Assembly (NCBI GenBank): GCA_017305935.1
Contig: JAFKJU010000012.1
Location: 180,567-244,566 of the forward strand
Direction of reading: 5' to 3'
Length of the DNA stretch: 64,000 nucleotides
From: Hyphomicrobiales bacterium
GTDB taxonomy: Bacteria; Pseudomonadota; Alphaproteobacteria; Rhizobiales; Rhizobiaceae
Below are positions 28,601 through 36,760 of the stretch, one piece after another; the first letter of the stretch is position 1; each line of letters opens with the position of its first letter. The notes under the pieces are model-generated. The model was not told the DNA's origin. It made no database searches and saw only the letters and a program-made list of their open reading frames with translations. A program made the translations under genes and the position numbers.

Positions 28601-28885
28601 GCCGATGAGTTCGAGGATCGCTTCGGAGAGAGTCCGCAAGGTGTCGAAATTCTGCTGCGGTTGGCGCAGCTGAAAATGCAAGCCGCCGCCTACGGCATCT
28701 CCAGTCTGGATGGCGGTCCGCGCGCGATAGCCATCGGCTTTGCCAGGGCGCCGTCGCGCAAGATCGTGGCCATGTTGTCGAAGCCACACGCGCCGGTGTC
28801 GCGTGGCGGCCGCCTGCTCTATGAATTTCCAAGCAAGGATGGGCTTGAAAGGCTTGCTTTCCTTGAAACCCTTCTCGGGTGTTAA
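25628..28885 (+). CDS. Mfd-like transcription-repair coupling translocase (probable paralogue)
   Basis: A 1085-residue SF2 protein with the Mfd domain order. The N-terminal UvrB-homology module has PPWDCLPYDRVPPS and IDIYPAGADVPMRI. The CarD-like RNA-polymerase-interacting domain has GNVVVHENHGVAVLRGIE. The translocase domains have Walker A GDVGFGKTE (from about 582), DEEQRFG, MSATPIPRTLQ and QLRGRVGRGKAQGSVYLL, and a TRCF C-terminal domain follows. It is shorter than usual Mfd (about 1150), and the region between the UvrB module and the CarD-like domain is poorly conserved, so it may be a second copy rather than the housekeeping gene. Start is uncertain: ATG 25628, or TTG 25616 with AGGGGG 5 bases before it. 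Confidence 0.75.
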   Translation: MPEEIRQHSTPLPIPATRPGPALVAARLISHFMVLKSDMVYIALSEASAVRIAQAVRALHPDIDPLLLPPWDCLPYDRVPPSRHCMGRRMDALRVWMARSSGPRMLITSLDAMLQRIPPVSVIRESWYRLTVGDWFDHAAFRAFTMRTGYIEEGIVDDPGELANREDLIDIYPAGADVPMRIVLDDHGSVAELRSYNPGTQRTESTVDEMIFGPASEAVLAEPAPDRAPELEKVDCQLLQLFDTLDTVFDAIGTAAIGLAQGADERLTTYLDIIDEAREAREEFGGAAIARSLYLGRAEWEEKLHAASAFHLAQGGQEAPGRFWKEANPREAFLDYVKAQLAAGRRILITGQGARFRGLCRRLESAVGRKMRLVESWRELEGAEPGSLLARCCDLDDGFADHTLNLAVIPAAHVVREATTAVDSTVLCEPELRPGNVVVHENHGVAVLRGIETVVTDGVECDVAQLEYHGGTMLMVPMHEFGKLWRYGSQAGVVGLDRLHTEAWQKKRATVAKDIRAVARHMMRVARERQQTKAAVVVPPSADYARFVSHFPYSETTDQMAAIEAVLADLASGRVMNRLVCGDVGFGKTEVALRAAAAVALSGGQVIVVAPTTVLARQHFSTFQRRFAGTGVEVAMLSRVVPAPEAKQVKAALAAGEVSIVVATQAVLAKDVSFAKLQLLIVDEEQRFGARDKTRLQALAPSLHTLIMSATPIPRTLQTAMVGMREISLLTTAPALRRPVRTSLTAFDRGSARVALLREHRRGGQSFFIAPQIDDLAALEAVITEIVPELSVRVAHGQMPAAEMDEIMVGFAEGHGDILLSTNIIESGLDVPRANTMFVWRADRFGLTQLHQLRGRVGRGKAQGSVYLLLEPGKDVCEQTRMRLSTLIEYDRLGSGLDISLEDLDLRGGGEIVGESQAGHMKVMGISLYQRLLARAVSALRKEPVDVGEAISLNLGLAGSIPADYVNDVTMRLNLYARLMRATTRKAIDDLADEFEDRFGESPQGVEILLRLAQLKMQAAAYGISSLDGGPRAIAIGFARAPSRKIVAMLSKPHAPVSRGGRLLYEFPSKDGLERLAFLETLLGC

Positions 28886-29279
28886 ACGACCTTATGCGTC
28901 AGCTCTTGGCGAACGGAGCCTTCGATGTGCACCAGCGGCTGCCTCGATGGCTGTTCATGGTGCATGGTCGCATACCAGGTGTCTCCCTCGATTTGACCCA
29001 CGACTACTTTCGATCATGGTCGCTGTCCGGCACTCCTCGGTGACGGACGCGCTGCATGTTTTTGGAAGGCGCACGATTGATCTCGTCGACGAGAAGCAAC
29101 GTAAAAATCCGGGACCGGACTGGTGGATTTTGCCGGGGGAGGCCTACGGCATGCCTGAAGCGAAGCATGCGATTTGCCGCTATGCCTCTGATAGAAGAGT
29201 TTTAAGCGCCGATCTGCTTCAATCCGTTCGGGCAGCGCTCCAGGCGATCGGGGCGGTGCCTGCCGGTTTCGGCGAAGAA
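28886..29279. other. Region of uncertain coding content
   Basis: No family is recognised. A plus-strand frame from ATG 29016 reads plausibly (VVDEKQ-like LVDEKQRKNPGPDWWILPGE, then SADLLQSVRAALQAIGAV) and stays open to 29555, where it would overlap the 3' end of the acyltransferase on the other strand. It may be a small hypothetical gene or a remnant; there is no ribosome site. Confidence 0.25.
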
Positions 29280-30443
29280 TTAGCTCGCCTTTCGCGGAAC
29301 GAGAAGAGGGACGTCCTGTGGCCGCCGCGTCCGGTAAGCCAGCGCCCAATCCCTGATTTGAACGCTCAAGCCCATTTCGATAAAGCGGTACGTCAGCGAG
29401 GACACCGCTACGGTCGCAAGAACGGTAACGCCAACGCAAAACCATCCTTGAAGCGGGCTGCCCCAAGCATAACGCTCATTTGCCCACATTACCCCCCACA
29501 TGACGATGGGATGCGTGAGGTAGATCGAATACGAGATATCACCAAGATAACCTAAAAGGCGGCCGCAGCGCATATGTAATGTCTTGTCGGCGATGACCAC
29601 GATCGTGAGCAGGAACGCCAAGGACGTGCCGACGCCGGACAGGCCGTGCGCAATGCCTGCATTTGCCAAATATTGATAGAGGACAGGCAGAGGCGCAATG
29701 AAAACGGCCAGGAGAGCCAGCCTCGGGCTCGGAAATCGTATGGCAGGGCAGCGATAAAGCATTCCTATCGCTATTCCCGCAAGAAACAGAAGATTGAGCG
29801 GACTTGTGACGATCGCCGCTATCGCCGATCGCAGCGTCAGAGAGGACAGCAGTTCCGGCGCGAGCAAGGGCGGCAGCAGGATCGCCGCCGCAGCCCATAT
29901 CGAAAGCAGCCTCCAGAACTTCAATCCGCAAAACAGCGCCACGGAGAAAAGCAAGTAGAAATACACTTCATAATTTATCGACCACCCCACTGTCATCGTC
30001 GGTGAGAAGATGTTGGGATAATCGGCGTTCTGAACAGGCAGGAAGGACAGACTGCGCAGGAGAAGCAGCCCGGTTTGCCTTTCCGCGCTTCGTTCAATCA
30101 CGAAAATCACGATCGTGCAAAGCATGTACAGCGGACAGATGCGCGCCAACCTTTTGACAAGGAATGTGATCGGCGAAACGATGGTTGTGTTGCCGCCAAC
30201 CTTTTTCGTCGACGACAGAAAGATGACGAAGCCGCAGATCAGGAAGAACAGATCGACGCCGATCACGGAGGGAGCATGGAAAAGCTTCGTTCCCAAGCTC
30301 TGCCCCTCCGGCCCGAGGAATATGGCCGCGTGCCAAAGAAGCACTCCTAAGGCAGCAACCGCTCGCATCACCTGAATGATTTTCAGCTTCTCGCTAGGCG
30401 TGGACGATAATAAGTCTTGCTTATTAATTGCTCGTAACTCCAC
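29280..30443 (-). CDS. Acyltransferase family 3 membrane protein
   Basis: A 387-residue OafA/ExoZ-type integral membrane acyltransferase with about ten hydrophobic segments. Family marks: IQVMRAVAALGVLLWHAAIF at the N-terminus (R and H of the active-site region), GVDLFFLICGFVIF, LKRLARICPLY-like VKRLARICPLYML and YLGDISYSIYLTHPIVMW near the end. These enzymes acylate sugars of exopolysaccharide, O-antigen or Nod factors. The start is a GTG at 30443; an ATG 25 residues in is an alternative. There are no sugar-biosynthesis neighbours, so the acceptor is unknown. Confidence 0.8.
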   Translation of the reverse strand: MELRAINKQDLLSSTPSEKLKIIQVMRAVAALGVLLWHAAIFLGPEGQSLGTKLFHAPSVIGVDLFFLICGFVIFLSSTKKVGGNTTIVSPITFLVKRLARICPLYMLCTIVIFVIERSAERQTGLLLLRSLSFLPVQNADYPNIFSPTMTVGWSINYEVYFYLLFSVALFCGLKFWRLLSIWAAAAILLPPLLAPELLSSLTLRSAIAAIVTSPLNLLFLAGIAIGMLYRCPAIRFPSPRLALLAVFIAPLPVLYQYLANAGIAHGLSGVGTSLAFLLTIVVIADKTLHMRCGRLLGYLGDISYSIYLTHPIVMWGVMWANERYAWGSPLQGWFCVGVTVLATVAVSSLTYRFIEMGLSVQIRDWALAYRTRRPQDVPLLVPRKAS

Positions 30444-30928
30444 TGATCACCGACACGATTCGATAGCCTGCAAACGGCTAGGTTGCAATGATACACGAGT
30501 TACTAAAGCGAAATGTTGCATAAAACACACGCTCGCCGATGCGCTCATTTACGCCGATCTACGATGTGAATTGCCCCCTTCGATTGGACGGTCAGCATTC
30601 GCAGGCGGGCTAAAACACTGGCTCATATCCAACCACTCGGCATATCGAGGTGATCACGATGTCTGCCGAAGGCGGTGAACAAGGACATCGAGACGGCGGT
30701 TTCAACGCATGCTTTCTAGCCGATGGTTCAGCGGTGGCCTGCGATCCGGGAGAAGAATGTCTTGTAAGCCGACAAACTGGCCCACGCCCAGGCCACCAAT
30801 TCCAGGACAATTTCATCGCCTTCCTGCGCGAGAATTATACGACTCTCGTCTCTTTCGGTCCGCTCGCTGCGGCGAAATAGTCATGCCCAGCCGTCGACGA
30901 TAGGCTTCATCGGAACCGATCCATCACT
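30444..30928. other. AT-richer intergenic region
   Basis: About 480 bases. It should hold the acyltransferase promoter (near 30444-30560, noticeably AT-rich). Short open frames at 30650-30880 have no recognisable family and no good ribosome site. Nothing further seen. Confidence 0.4.
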
Positions 30929-31614
30929 GACGTTACGGTGCGGGCCTTCCAGGTCGGACAGGATCGCTTCGCCCGACTGACCGCAGCTATCTCGCGGCTG
31001 GAGGACGTGAAACGCTGAAACCCGCGACCAGCTCTGATTGCCTGCTACGCCTGCGGGATGGCGCCTGGCGCGGTGTGCGCCGGATGACGCCATTCGCGGT
31101 CCTGTTTCGCATGTCAATCGATTTGTCGGCCGCATGCGCGATCTTCTTGTCGGTTCTCACCACTGGCGACGCCTCGGGCGCAGATGCGGCAGCGGCCAGG
31201 GCCGCCGCCATCCACGACGCGATCATGGGTTTCGAGCATGGCTATCAGACCAGGATCGGCTCGCTCGGATCTCGGCTTTCCGGTGGGGAGCGCCAGCGGA
31301 TTTGCATCGCCCGGGCGATCCTGAAGGACACGCCGATCGTTATTCTCGACGAGGCGACGTCGGCGCTCGATCCGGAACAGGAGGAGGAGATTCAGCGGGC
31401 GATATCGGCGCTCGCCGCCGGCCGCACCCTCCTTGTCATTGCGCATGACCTGCCGTCCATCGTTTTGGCGAACCAGATCGTTCTCCTGAACGACGGCAAG
31501 ATTGAAGCTAGCGGCACCCACGAAACCTTGCTTGAATCGTCGCCCACCTATCGGCGCCTCTCGAAACGGTCAGTGGAAATGCGGCAGTGGCAAATTGCTG
31601 ACGACCATCGTTAA
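30929..31614 (+). pseudogene. Decayed ABC exporter (fused membrane/ATPase type)
   Basis: Two pieces remain. 30929-31018 reads TVRAFQVGQDRFARLTAAI and then stops, resembling the loop after TM4 of an ABC exporter. 31075-31614, in another frame, reads IMGFEHGYQTRIGSLGSR, the signature LSGGERQRICIARAI, Walker B PIVILDEATSALDP, the H-loop VIAHDLPS, and a normal ending (GTHETLLESSPTYRRL). Walker A and the Q-loop are missing, so the ATPase cannot bind ATP normally. It resembles siderophore-type (IrtA/YbtP) half-exporters. The 240 bases after it (31615-31854) carry nothing recognisable. Confidence 0.65.
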
Positions 31615-31854
31615 ACAATACAGCCGCAGTCAATCAACACGACAGGATGTCCGCATCTGGATGAGAAACCAGCGCTTTTTTTTGACTCACGCGATCACAC
31701 CTTCTGATTATTTCTGCTTGCGCCTAAACCTGATTGCGAGGTCGATTGCGACGATTTTCATTCCAGATGATGTTCTCCGGACGAACACGAGCCCCCAGAT
31801 GGGCAATCGGCAAACCATTGACCAAGAATTTGCGACAAGCCTGAAATACTCTGT

Positions 31855-32487
31855 TCAAGAACAGGGCAGGATACCCCTCAGGATCGTTTCGGCGATGGTG
31901 GCGGCGGCCTTGTCGTAGTCGCCGGCTTTTAGGCGTGACGTCTTGAGGGCGTCGATGGCGACGGGTTCGAAGTCGGAATAGAACTGTGTCGAGGCCCAGA
32001 GCATGATGAACAGGTGGCGGGGATCGACCGGCAGCATTTTGCCGGCGGCGATCCAGCCTTCGATGACGGCGACATGTCTATCCGTCACCTGGCGGATATG
32101 CTCGCGGTCCTTCTTCGTCAGGAAGCGGGCGCCCTGGATGATCTCGCTGGCGAAAAGCCGGGACTCGGCCATGTTCTTGCGTGTGTAGTCCAGCTTCGCC
32201 TTGATATACAGCCGGAAGGCTTCCGCAGGCTCGCGCTCGGGCGAGATATATTTCAGCGCATTGTCCCAGCTTGCCAGGAGATGGGCGATGATGGTGGTAT
32301 AGATCTCTTCCTTCGAGGAGAAATAATAATAGACGTTGGCTTTGGGCAGCCCCGAGGCCTCGGCGATCTCGGCAATGCGCGTGCCGTCGAAACCCTTGCG
32401 CGCGAAAATCTCGATCCCAGCCTTGATGATCAGCCTGATGTTGCGCTCGCGGATGCGCTCTTCCGGATCGCGTGCTGCCCTTGCCAT
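31855..32487 (-). CDS. TetR family regulator, RutR-like
   Basis: A 210-residue repressor. Helix-turn-helix: GTRIAEIAEASGLPKANVYY (about residues 38-57). The C-terminal domain closely follows RutR of E. coli: ESRLFASEIIQGARFL, VIEGWIAAGKMLPVDPRHLF, IMLWASTQFYSDFEP. RutR binds uracil and controls pyrimidine use, and the divergent operon here imports nucleosides, so a nucleobase effector is a fair guess. ATG 32487 is chosen because GGAGG precedes it and the protein then begins just before the helix-turn-helix; the frame is open further upstream. Confidence 0.82.
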   Translation of the reverse strand: MARAARDPEERIRERNIRLIIKAGIEIFARKGFDGTRIAEIAEASGLPKANVYYYFSSKEEIYTTIIAHLLASWDNALKYISPEREPAEAFRLYIKAKLDYTRKNMAESRLFASEIIQGARFLTKKDREHIRQVTDRHVAVIEGWIAAGKMLPVDPRHLFIMLWASTQFYSDFEPVAIDALKTSRLKAGDYDKAAATIAETILRGILPCS

Positions 32488-32607
32488 GCGTCTTTGCCTC
32501 CGTTCCGCCGTCGTTTCTGCCAGCAATCCTGCGTGGTGGCGACTTGAATCTTTCGCAATTCCCGCCTTTTCGAGGGTAATGCGAGCAATGCCTCTATTGC
32601 ATAAAGC

Positions 32608-32676
32608 TGACGCTTTGGTCAAAAAAATCTGACCGAAGTATCATTTTTTCTGTTTTGAAAGTTGACACTTTGGTCA
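32608..32676. promoter_or_regulatory. Two TGACRCTTTGGTCA operators between RutR-like gene and nucleoside operon
   Basis: TGACGCTTTGGTCA at 32608-32621 and TGACACTTTGGTCA at 32663-32676 are near-identical 14-mers with TGAC/GTCA dyad ends, 55 bp apart centre to centre. A further half site TGACCGAAG is at 32630-32638. They sit in the divergent intergenic region and are probably bound by the RutR-like repressor. Confidence 0.65.
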
Positions 32677-32722
32677 GCTTTTGACTAGTCTCCAGCCATC
32701 GGAAGAGCGAGGAGGTGGCGCA

Positions 32723-33574
32723 GTGCCGGCAAGACTGAAAGAGGCGATGGCGCAGACGCTCGCCGGCTGGGAAGCGGACCTGCCGCAGAACTGGCGCGAT
32801 GCACTCGGTCCCATCGGCGACGATTTCGACCGCATCGACGCGGGCCTCGATTTCGAAGCCTGGGAACCGATCTTCCCCGCGCGGCGCGGCAAGACCTTTC
32901 CCGGCCAGCCGAAGGGCGCGCATATTCTCGCCGCCTTCGACGGGATAGCGCCTGAAGGGGTACGCTGCATGATCCTCGGGCAGGATCCCTATCCCGAGCC
33001 CGGCTTCGCCACGGGGCGCGCCTTCGAGGCGGGCAATCTTGCCGGCTGGGTCGAACTCGACAAGATGTTTTCCAAAAGCATCCGCGCCTATATGCAGCTC
33101 ATTGCGGCGGCGCGCCTTGGCGACGAAAGCCTGTCGCGCGATTTCGCCCGCTGGCCCGATGTGCGCCGTCTGCTCAGCGATCCCACGGCCGGTTTCGAGT
33201 CACCAAGCGCGATTGCCGACCGCTGGGTCGGCGAGGGCGTGCTGCTCCTGAATGCCTCGCTGACGCTGTCGCGTTTCCGCGTCGATATCGATCCGCATCA
33301 GTCGCGCGGGCATCTTCCCTTCTGGCGCCCTCTGATGTTGCGCGTGGTCGAAAGGCAGATGGCGCGGGGAACGCCGATCGTCTTTCTCGGGTTTGGCGAT
33401 GCGGCTGCGGATATTCTGGCGGAGGCGGGCATACGTGAAGGGCTGGCCGGTTCGATCGGTTATGTCCAGCGCGCCCATCCGGCCTTTGCCGATCGGGTGC
33501 TTGGCCACGAGAACCCGTTCCTTCTTTGCAATTCCTATCTGGAGACGATGGGCGCTCAGCCCGTCGCTTGGTGA
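32723..33574 (+). CDS. Uracil-DNA-glycosylase-superfamily protein
   Basis: A 283-residue protein with the family 1 UDG layout. The water-activating loop is ILGQDPYP (GQDPYP at 86-91, Asp88; classical GQDPYH). The Asn-bearing strand is GVLLLNASLTLSRF (171-184; classical LLLNxxLTV). The wall strand is IVFLGFGDAA. The leucine-loop position is AHPAF with His252 (classical HPSPLS), so the DNA-intercalating PSPLS is lost. GTG 32723 follows GAGGAGG by 6 bases. It is the first gene of a nucleoside-import operon, 3 bases before the GMC gene. It may be a DNA glycosylase, or a relative acting on free nucleosides or modified bases; the latter is inference. Confidence 0.75.
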   Translation: MPARLKEAMAQTLAGWEADLPQNWRDALGPIGDDFDRIDAGLDFEAWEPIFPARRGKTFPGQPKGAHILAAFDGIAPEGVRCMILGQDPYPEPGFATGRAFEAGNLAGWVELDKMFSKSIRAYMQLIAAARLGDESLSRDFARWPDVRRLLSDPTAGFESPSAIADRWVGEGVLLLNASLTLSRFRVDIDPHQSRGHLPFWRPLMLRVVERQMARGTPIVFLGFGDAAADILAEAGIREGLAGSIGYVQRAHPAFADRVLGHENPFLLCNSYLETMGAQPVAW

Positions 33575-33577
33575 ACC

Positions 33578-35203
33578 ATGTCCGCTTCTGTTGAATATGA
33601 TTTCATTGTCGTCGGCGCGGGCTCTGCGGGCTGCGTCGTCGCAAACCGCCTGTCGAAAGACCCTGGTAATCGCGTGCTGCTTCTCGAAGCCGGCGGCAAG
33701 GATCGCAATCCACTCTTTCGTCTGCCGATGCTGATGGGCAAACTCTTCCATTCCGGCATCTACAACTGGCATTATCACACCGAGCCGGAGCCCTATCTCG
33801 ACGGCCGCTCGCTCTACTGGCCGCGTGGCAAGGTTCTCGGCGGAACCTCGACGATCAACGGCATGATCTATGTGCGCGGCAATCGCCACGATTACGACCG
33901 CTGGGCGCAGTCCGGTCTGCCCGGCTGGTCCTATGACGAGGTGCTGCCGGCGTTTCGACGCTCGGAGGCGCATGTTCAGCGCAACGGCGAATTCCACGGC
34001 GCCGAGGGCGAACTGACCGTCTGCCGGGCGCGGGGACACAATCCGCTGATGGACGTGTTCTGCGCAGCGGGCCAGCAGGCCGGCTATCCCGCCAATGACG
34101 ACTTCAACGGCGCAAACCAGGAAGGCTTTGGCCGCTACGATTTCACAATCCGCAAGGGCAAGCGCTGGTCGACCTCATGGGCTTTCCTGCGCCCCGCTCT
34201 CGGCCGCCCGAACCTGACCGTGCTGACGGGTGCGGAAACCACGCGCCTCATCATTGAAAACGGCCGGGCGCGCGGCGTCGAATATCTCCGGGACGGCAAG
34301 CTTGAGAAGGTTTTTACACGCGGCGAAGTCATCCTTTCCTCGGGCGTCGTCAATTCGCCCAAGGCCCTGCTCCTCTCCGGCATCGGACCGGCCGACGAGT
34401 TGAGGGCGCTCGGCATCACGCCGGTGCATGACCTGCCCGGCGTCGGCAAGAACCTGCAGGATCACGTCGATTGCGTGATGAGTTGGGAATGCCGCGAGCC
34501 GATCACGCTGTTCGGCGATCTGCGCGCCGACAAGCTTATTCCGGCGGTCGCGCAGGGCATGTTGTTCGGAGAAGGTATCACCACCACCTTCCCGTATGAG
34601 GCCGGCGCCTTCATCCGCTCGCGCGATGATCTGGTCGCGCCGGATATCCAGCTGCATTTCATGCCGGCGCTGGAGAAGACCGCCAACCTGCATTTCCCCA
34701 ATCCCTTCGCCAAGAAGCAGGCGGTGGAGGCCAATCACGGCTTTACGATCCGGGTCGGCCCGGTCAATCCGGTCAGCCGCGGCGAAATCACGCTGCGTTC
34801 GGCAAACCCGACCGACAAACCGAAGATTCTCGCCAACTACCTCAAGGACGAGTTCGACGTCCGCACGATGATCGATGCCATCCAGCTGACGCGCGAGATC
34901 GTCGGGCAGCAGGCCTTCGACCGCTATCGCGGCAACGAGCTGGCGCCCGGCCCCGCCGCTCTCGATGATGCGGCGCTGACGCGCTGGCTGCGGGCAACGG
35001 CGATGACCACCTTCCATCCGGTCGGAACCGCCAAGATGGGCAACGATCCCATGGCGGTGGTCGATGCGCGGCTCAAGGTCCACGGCATCGAGGGCCTGCG
35101 TGTCGCCGATGCCTCGATCATGCCGGTCATTTCCAGCGGCAATACCAATGCGCCCGCCATCATGATCGGCGAGAAATGCGCCGAATTCATCCTGAATGCA
35201 TAA
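33578..35203 (+). CDS. GMC-family FAD-dependent oxidoreductase
   Basis: A 541-residue alcohol oxidase/dehydrogenase of the choline dehydrogenase type. FAD-binding N-terminus FIVVGAGSAGCVVANRLS, GMC signature 1 GKVLGGTSTINGMIYVRG, signature 2 SSGVVNSPKALLLSG, and the C-terminal active-site His in TTFHPVGTAKMG. It oxidises a primary or secondary alcohol; choline itself is unlikely because no betaine genes are adjacent. Its position directly behind the glycosylase-fold gene and before a nucleoside transporter suggests oxidation of a hydroxymethyl or ribosyl alcohol group (inference). Confidence 0.88.
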   Translation: MSASVEYDFIVVGAGSAGCVVANRLSKDPGNRVLLLEAGGKDRNPLFRLPMLMGKLFHSGIYNWHYHTEPEPYLDGRSLYWPRGKVLGGTSTINGMIYVRGNRHDYDRWAQSGLPGWSYDEVLPAFRRSEAHVQRNGEFHGAEGELTVCRARGHNPLMDVFCAAGQQAGYPANDDFNGANQEGFGRYDFTIRKGKRWSTSWAFLRPALGRPNLTVLTGAETTRLIIENGRARGVEYLRDGKLEKVFTRGEVILSSGVVNSPKALLLSGIGPADELRALGITPVHDLPGVGKNLQDHVDCVMSWECREPITLFGDLRADKLIPAVAQGMLFGEGITTTFPYEAGAFIRSRDDLVAPDIQLHFMPALEKTANLHFPNPFAKKQAVEANHGFTIRVGPVNPVSRGEITLRSANPTDKPKILANYLKDEFDVRTMIDAIQLTREIVGQQAFDRYRGNELAPGPAALDDAALTRWLRATAMTTFHPVGTAKMGNDPMAVVDARLKVHGIEGLRVADASIMPVISSGNTNAPAIMIGEKCAEFILNA

Positions 35204-35213
35204 GGAGGGATCG

Positions 35214-35534
35214 ATGATCCTCGAACACCGCACCTATACCTTCAAGCCCGGCACGGTCGACAAATGGATGAAGAAATACGAGGCGGACGGGCTGCCGGTT
35301 CAGAAGCGTCACCTCAACAAATTCGTCGGCCTTTACGCTTCCGAAATTGGAACGCTGCACACCACCGTTCTGATGTGGGCCTATGACAGTCTGGCCGATC
35401 GCGAGGCCCGCCGTTCGGCCATGTATGCCGATCCGGACTGGCAGAAATTCATCTCCGAGGTCTGGGCGCTGGATGCGATCCAGAAGCAGGAGGTGATGAT
35501 CATGAATCCGGCTTCGTATTCGCCACCGCTGTGA
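35214..35534 (+). CDS. NIPSNAP family protein
   Basis: A 106-residue ferredoxin-like alpha-beta barrel protein. The N-terminal ILEHRTYTFKPGTVDKWM and the middle TTVLMWAYDSLADREARR are the family pattern (LRxYxxxPG, WxYxDLxxR). Members are often encoded beside catabolic oxidoreductases, with unclear function. ATG 35214 lies 6 bases after GGAGGG; an ATG six codons upstream lacks such a site. It is 10 bases after the GMC stop. Confidence 0.78.
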   Translation: MILEHRTYTFKPGTVDKWMKKYEADGLPVQKRHLNKFVGLYASEIGTLHTTVLMWAYDSLADREARRSAMYADPDWQKFISEVWALDAIQKQEVMIMNPASYSPPL

Positions 35535-35580
35535 AAACGCCTGACCAACGATAAACCTCAAGAAAGAAAAGGGAACCGAC

Positions 35581-36642
35581 ATGACAGACAAGACTGGGAC
35601 GCCGATGCACCATTCCATGAACCGCCGTGCATTTCTGCAGGCGAGCGCCGGCGCGGCAGCGCTCGGCTTTGCCGCCACCATCCTTCCGGATTTCGCCAAA
35701 GCCGCTGGGGGGCTGGTCGCGCTGGTCCACACGCAAGCCGCCGGCGACAATGGCCCGGTCGACCAGATGATCGCCAAGCTGAAGCAGCTTTCGGAGGAAA
35801 AAGGCTTCGAATACCGCGCCATCTATGCGCAGGATCCGGCAACCTACGAGACCGTCTTCCGCACGCTCGGCGATGCCGGCGCGTCCATCATCGTCTCGAC
35901 CTTCAACGAAGTGGCCGAGCCGTTCAGGGCGCTGGCGCCGTCCTATCCGGATACAAAGTGGATCCAGCTTTTCGGCGATGCCTTCGAGCCTGCCATTCCC
36001 AATGTCGTGACTGTTTCCTACGACTATTATCTCGGCTGCTATCTCTCTGGCGTCTTTGCCGCGCGCATGTCGACGACCGGCAGGATGGGCTTCATCGGCG
36101 GCATTTCCATCCCGCCGATCAATGCCGATTTCAACGCCTTCAAGGCCGGCGTGCAGTCGGTCAAGCCCGATGCGACGGTGACCGCCGCCTTCGCCGGCTC
36201 CTTCCAGGATCCGGCGAAGGGTCAGGAAATCGCCACCCAAATGTACAATAGCGGCATCGACTACATCCAGACGGACGCGGCCGCCACCGATGGCGGCATC
36301 ATCGCTGCGGCGAGCGAACAGGAAGGTCGCATGGTAAGCTGCCTAGCGCCGGCGCAGTTCCAGCTCGGCCCGAAATCCGTTATCTCGATCGTCAGCCTCG
36401 ATTTCGGCGTCTCGCTTTACAACGAAGTCACCAATGCCGTCGGCTCCGGCTGGAAGGGCGGTGTGCATGAACATACCGGTCTCGGCACCGGCGTCATCGA
36501 CTTCATTCCCTCGCCGATCTTTGCAGAGCAGGGGCCGCCGGCGCTGACCGCCAAAGCGAAGGAGGCTCTTGCCGAAGTCGACAAGGTGCGCGCTGGCATT
36601 CTGGACGGATCGATCAAGATTCCGTTCAACACCACGCTCTGA
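35581..36642 (+). CDS. BMP-family ABC transporter substrate-binding protein
   Basis: A 353-residue periplasmic protein with a Tat-type signal (NRRAFLQASAGAAALGFAA, about residues 14-32) and no lipobox Cys. The mature part carries the basic-membrane-protein family pattern: ALVHTQAAGDNGPVDQM, YDYYLGCYLSGVFAARMSTTG and TAAFAGSFQDPAKGQEIATQ with QTDAAATDGGII. BMP-type proteins bind nucleosides or purine-like ligands for ABC import. It is followed by the matching ATPase and two permeases. Confidence 0.88.
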   Translation: MTDKTGTPMHHSMNRRAFLQASAGAAALGFAATILPDFAKAAGGLVALVHTQAAGDNGPVDQMIAKLKQLSEEKGFEYRAIYAQDPATYETVFRTLGDAGASIIVSTFNEVAEPFRALAPSYPDTKWIQLFGDAFEPAIPNVVTVSYDYYLGCYLSGVFAARMSTTGRMGFIGGISIPPINADFNAFKAGVQSVKPDATVTAAFAGSFQDPAKGQEIATQMYNSGIDYIQTDAAATDGGIIAAASEQEGRMVSCLAPAQFQLGPKSVISIVSLDFGVSLYNEVTNAVGSGWKGGVHEHTGLGTGVIDFIPSPIFAEQGPPALTAKAKEALAEVDKVRAGILDGSIKIPFNTTL

Positions 36643-36760
36643 GCTTTCACAAGCCGGTCCGTCGGGACCGGCGTGCCAGGCCTTGGCGACGAAGTCGGCG
36701 GGTTCGCGAACGTCATGCTGTCGACGGTCGCGGCCCCTGCTCTCTGATGGGATCGATAGC

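Noticed and set aside
30650..30880. 76-codon plus frame in the AT-richer gap
   Set aside because: No ribosome site, no family resemblance and no conserved neighbour; left as intergenic.
33578..35203. Choline dehydrogenase BetA
   Set aside because: It is a GMC enzyme, but no betB or betI lies beside it and its operon partners point to nucleoside-like substrates.
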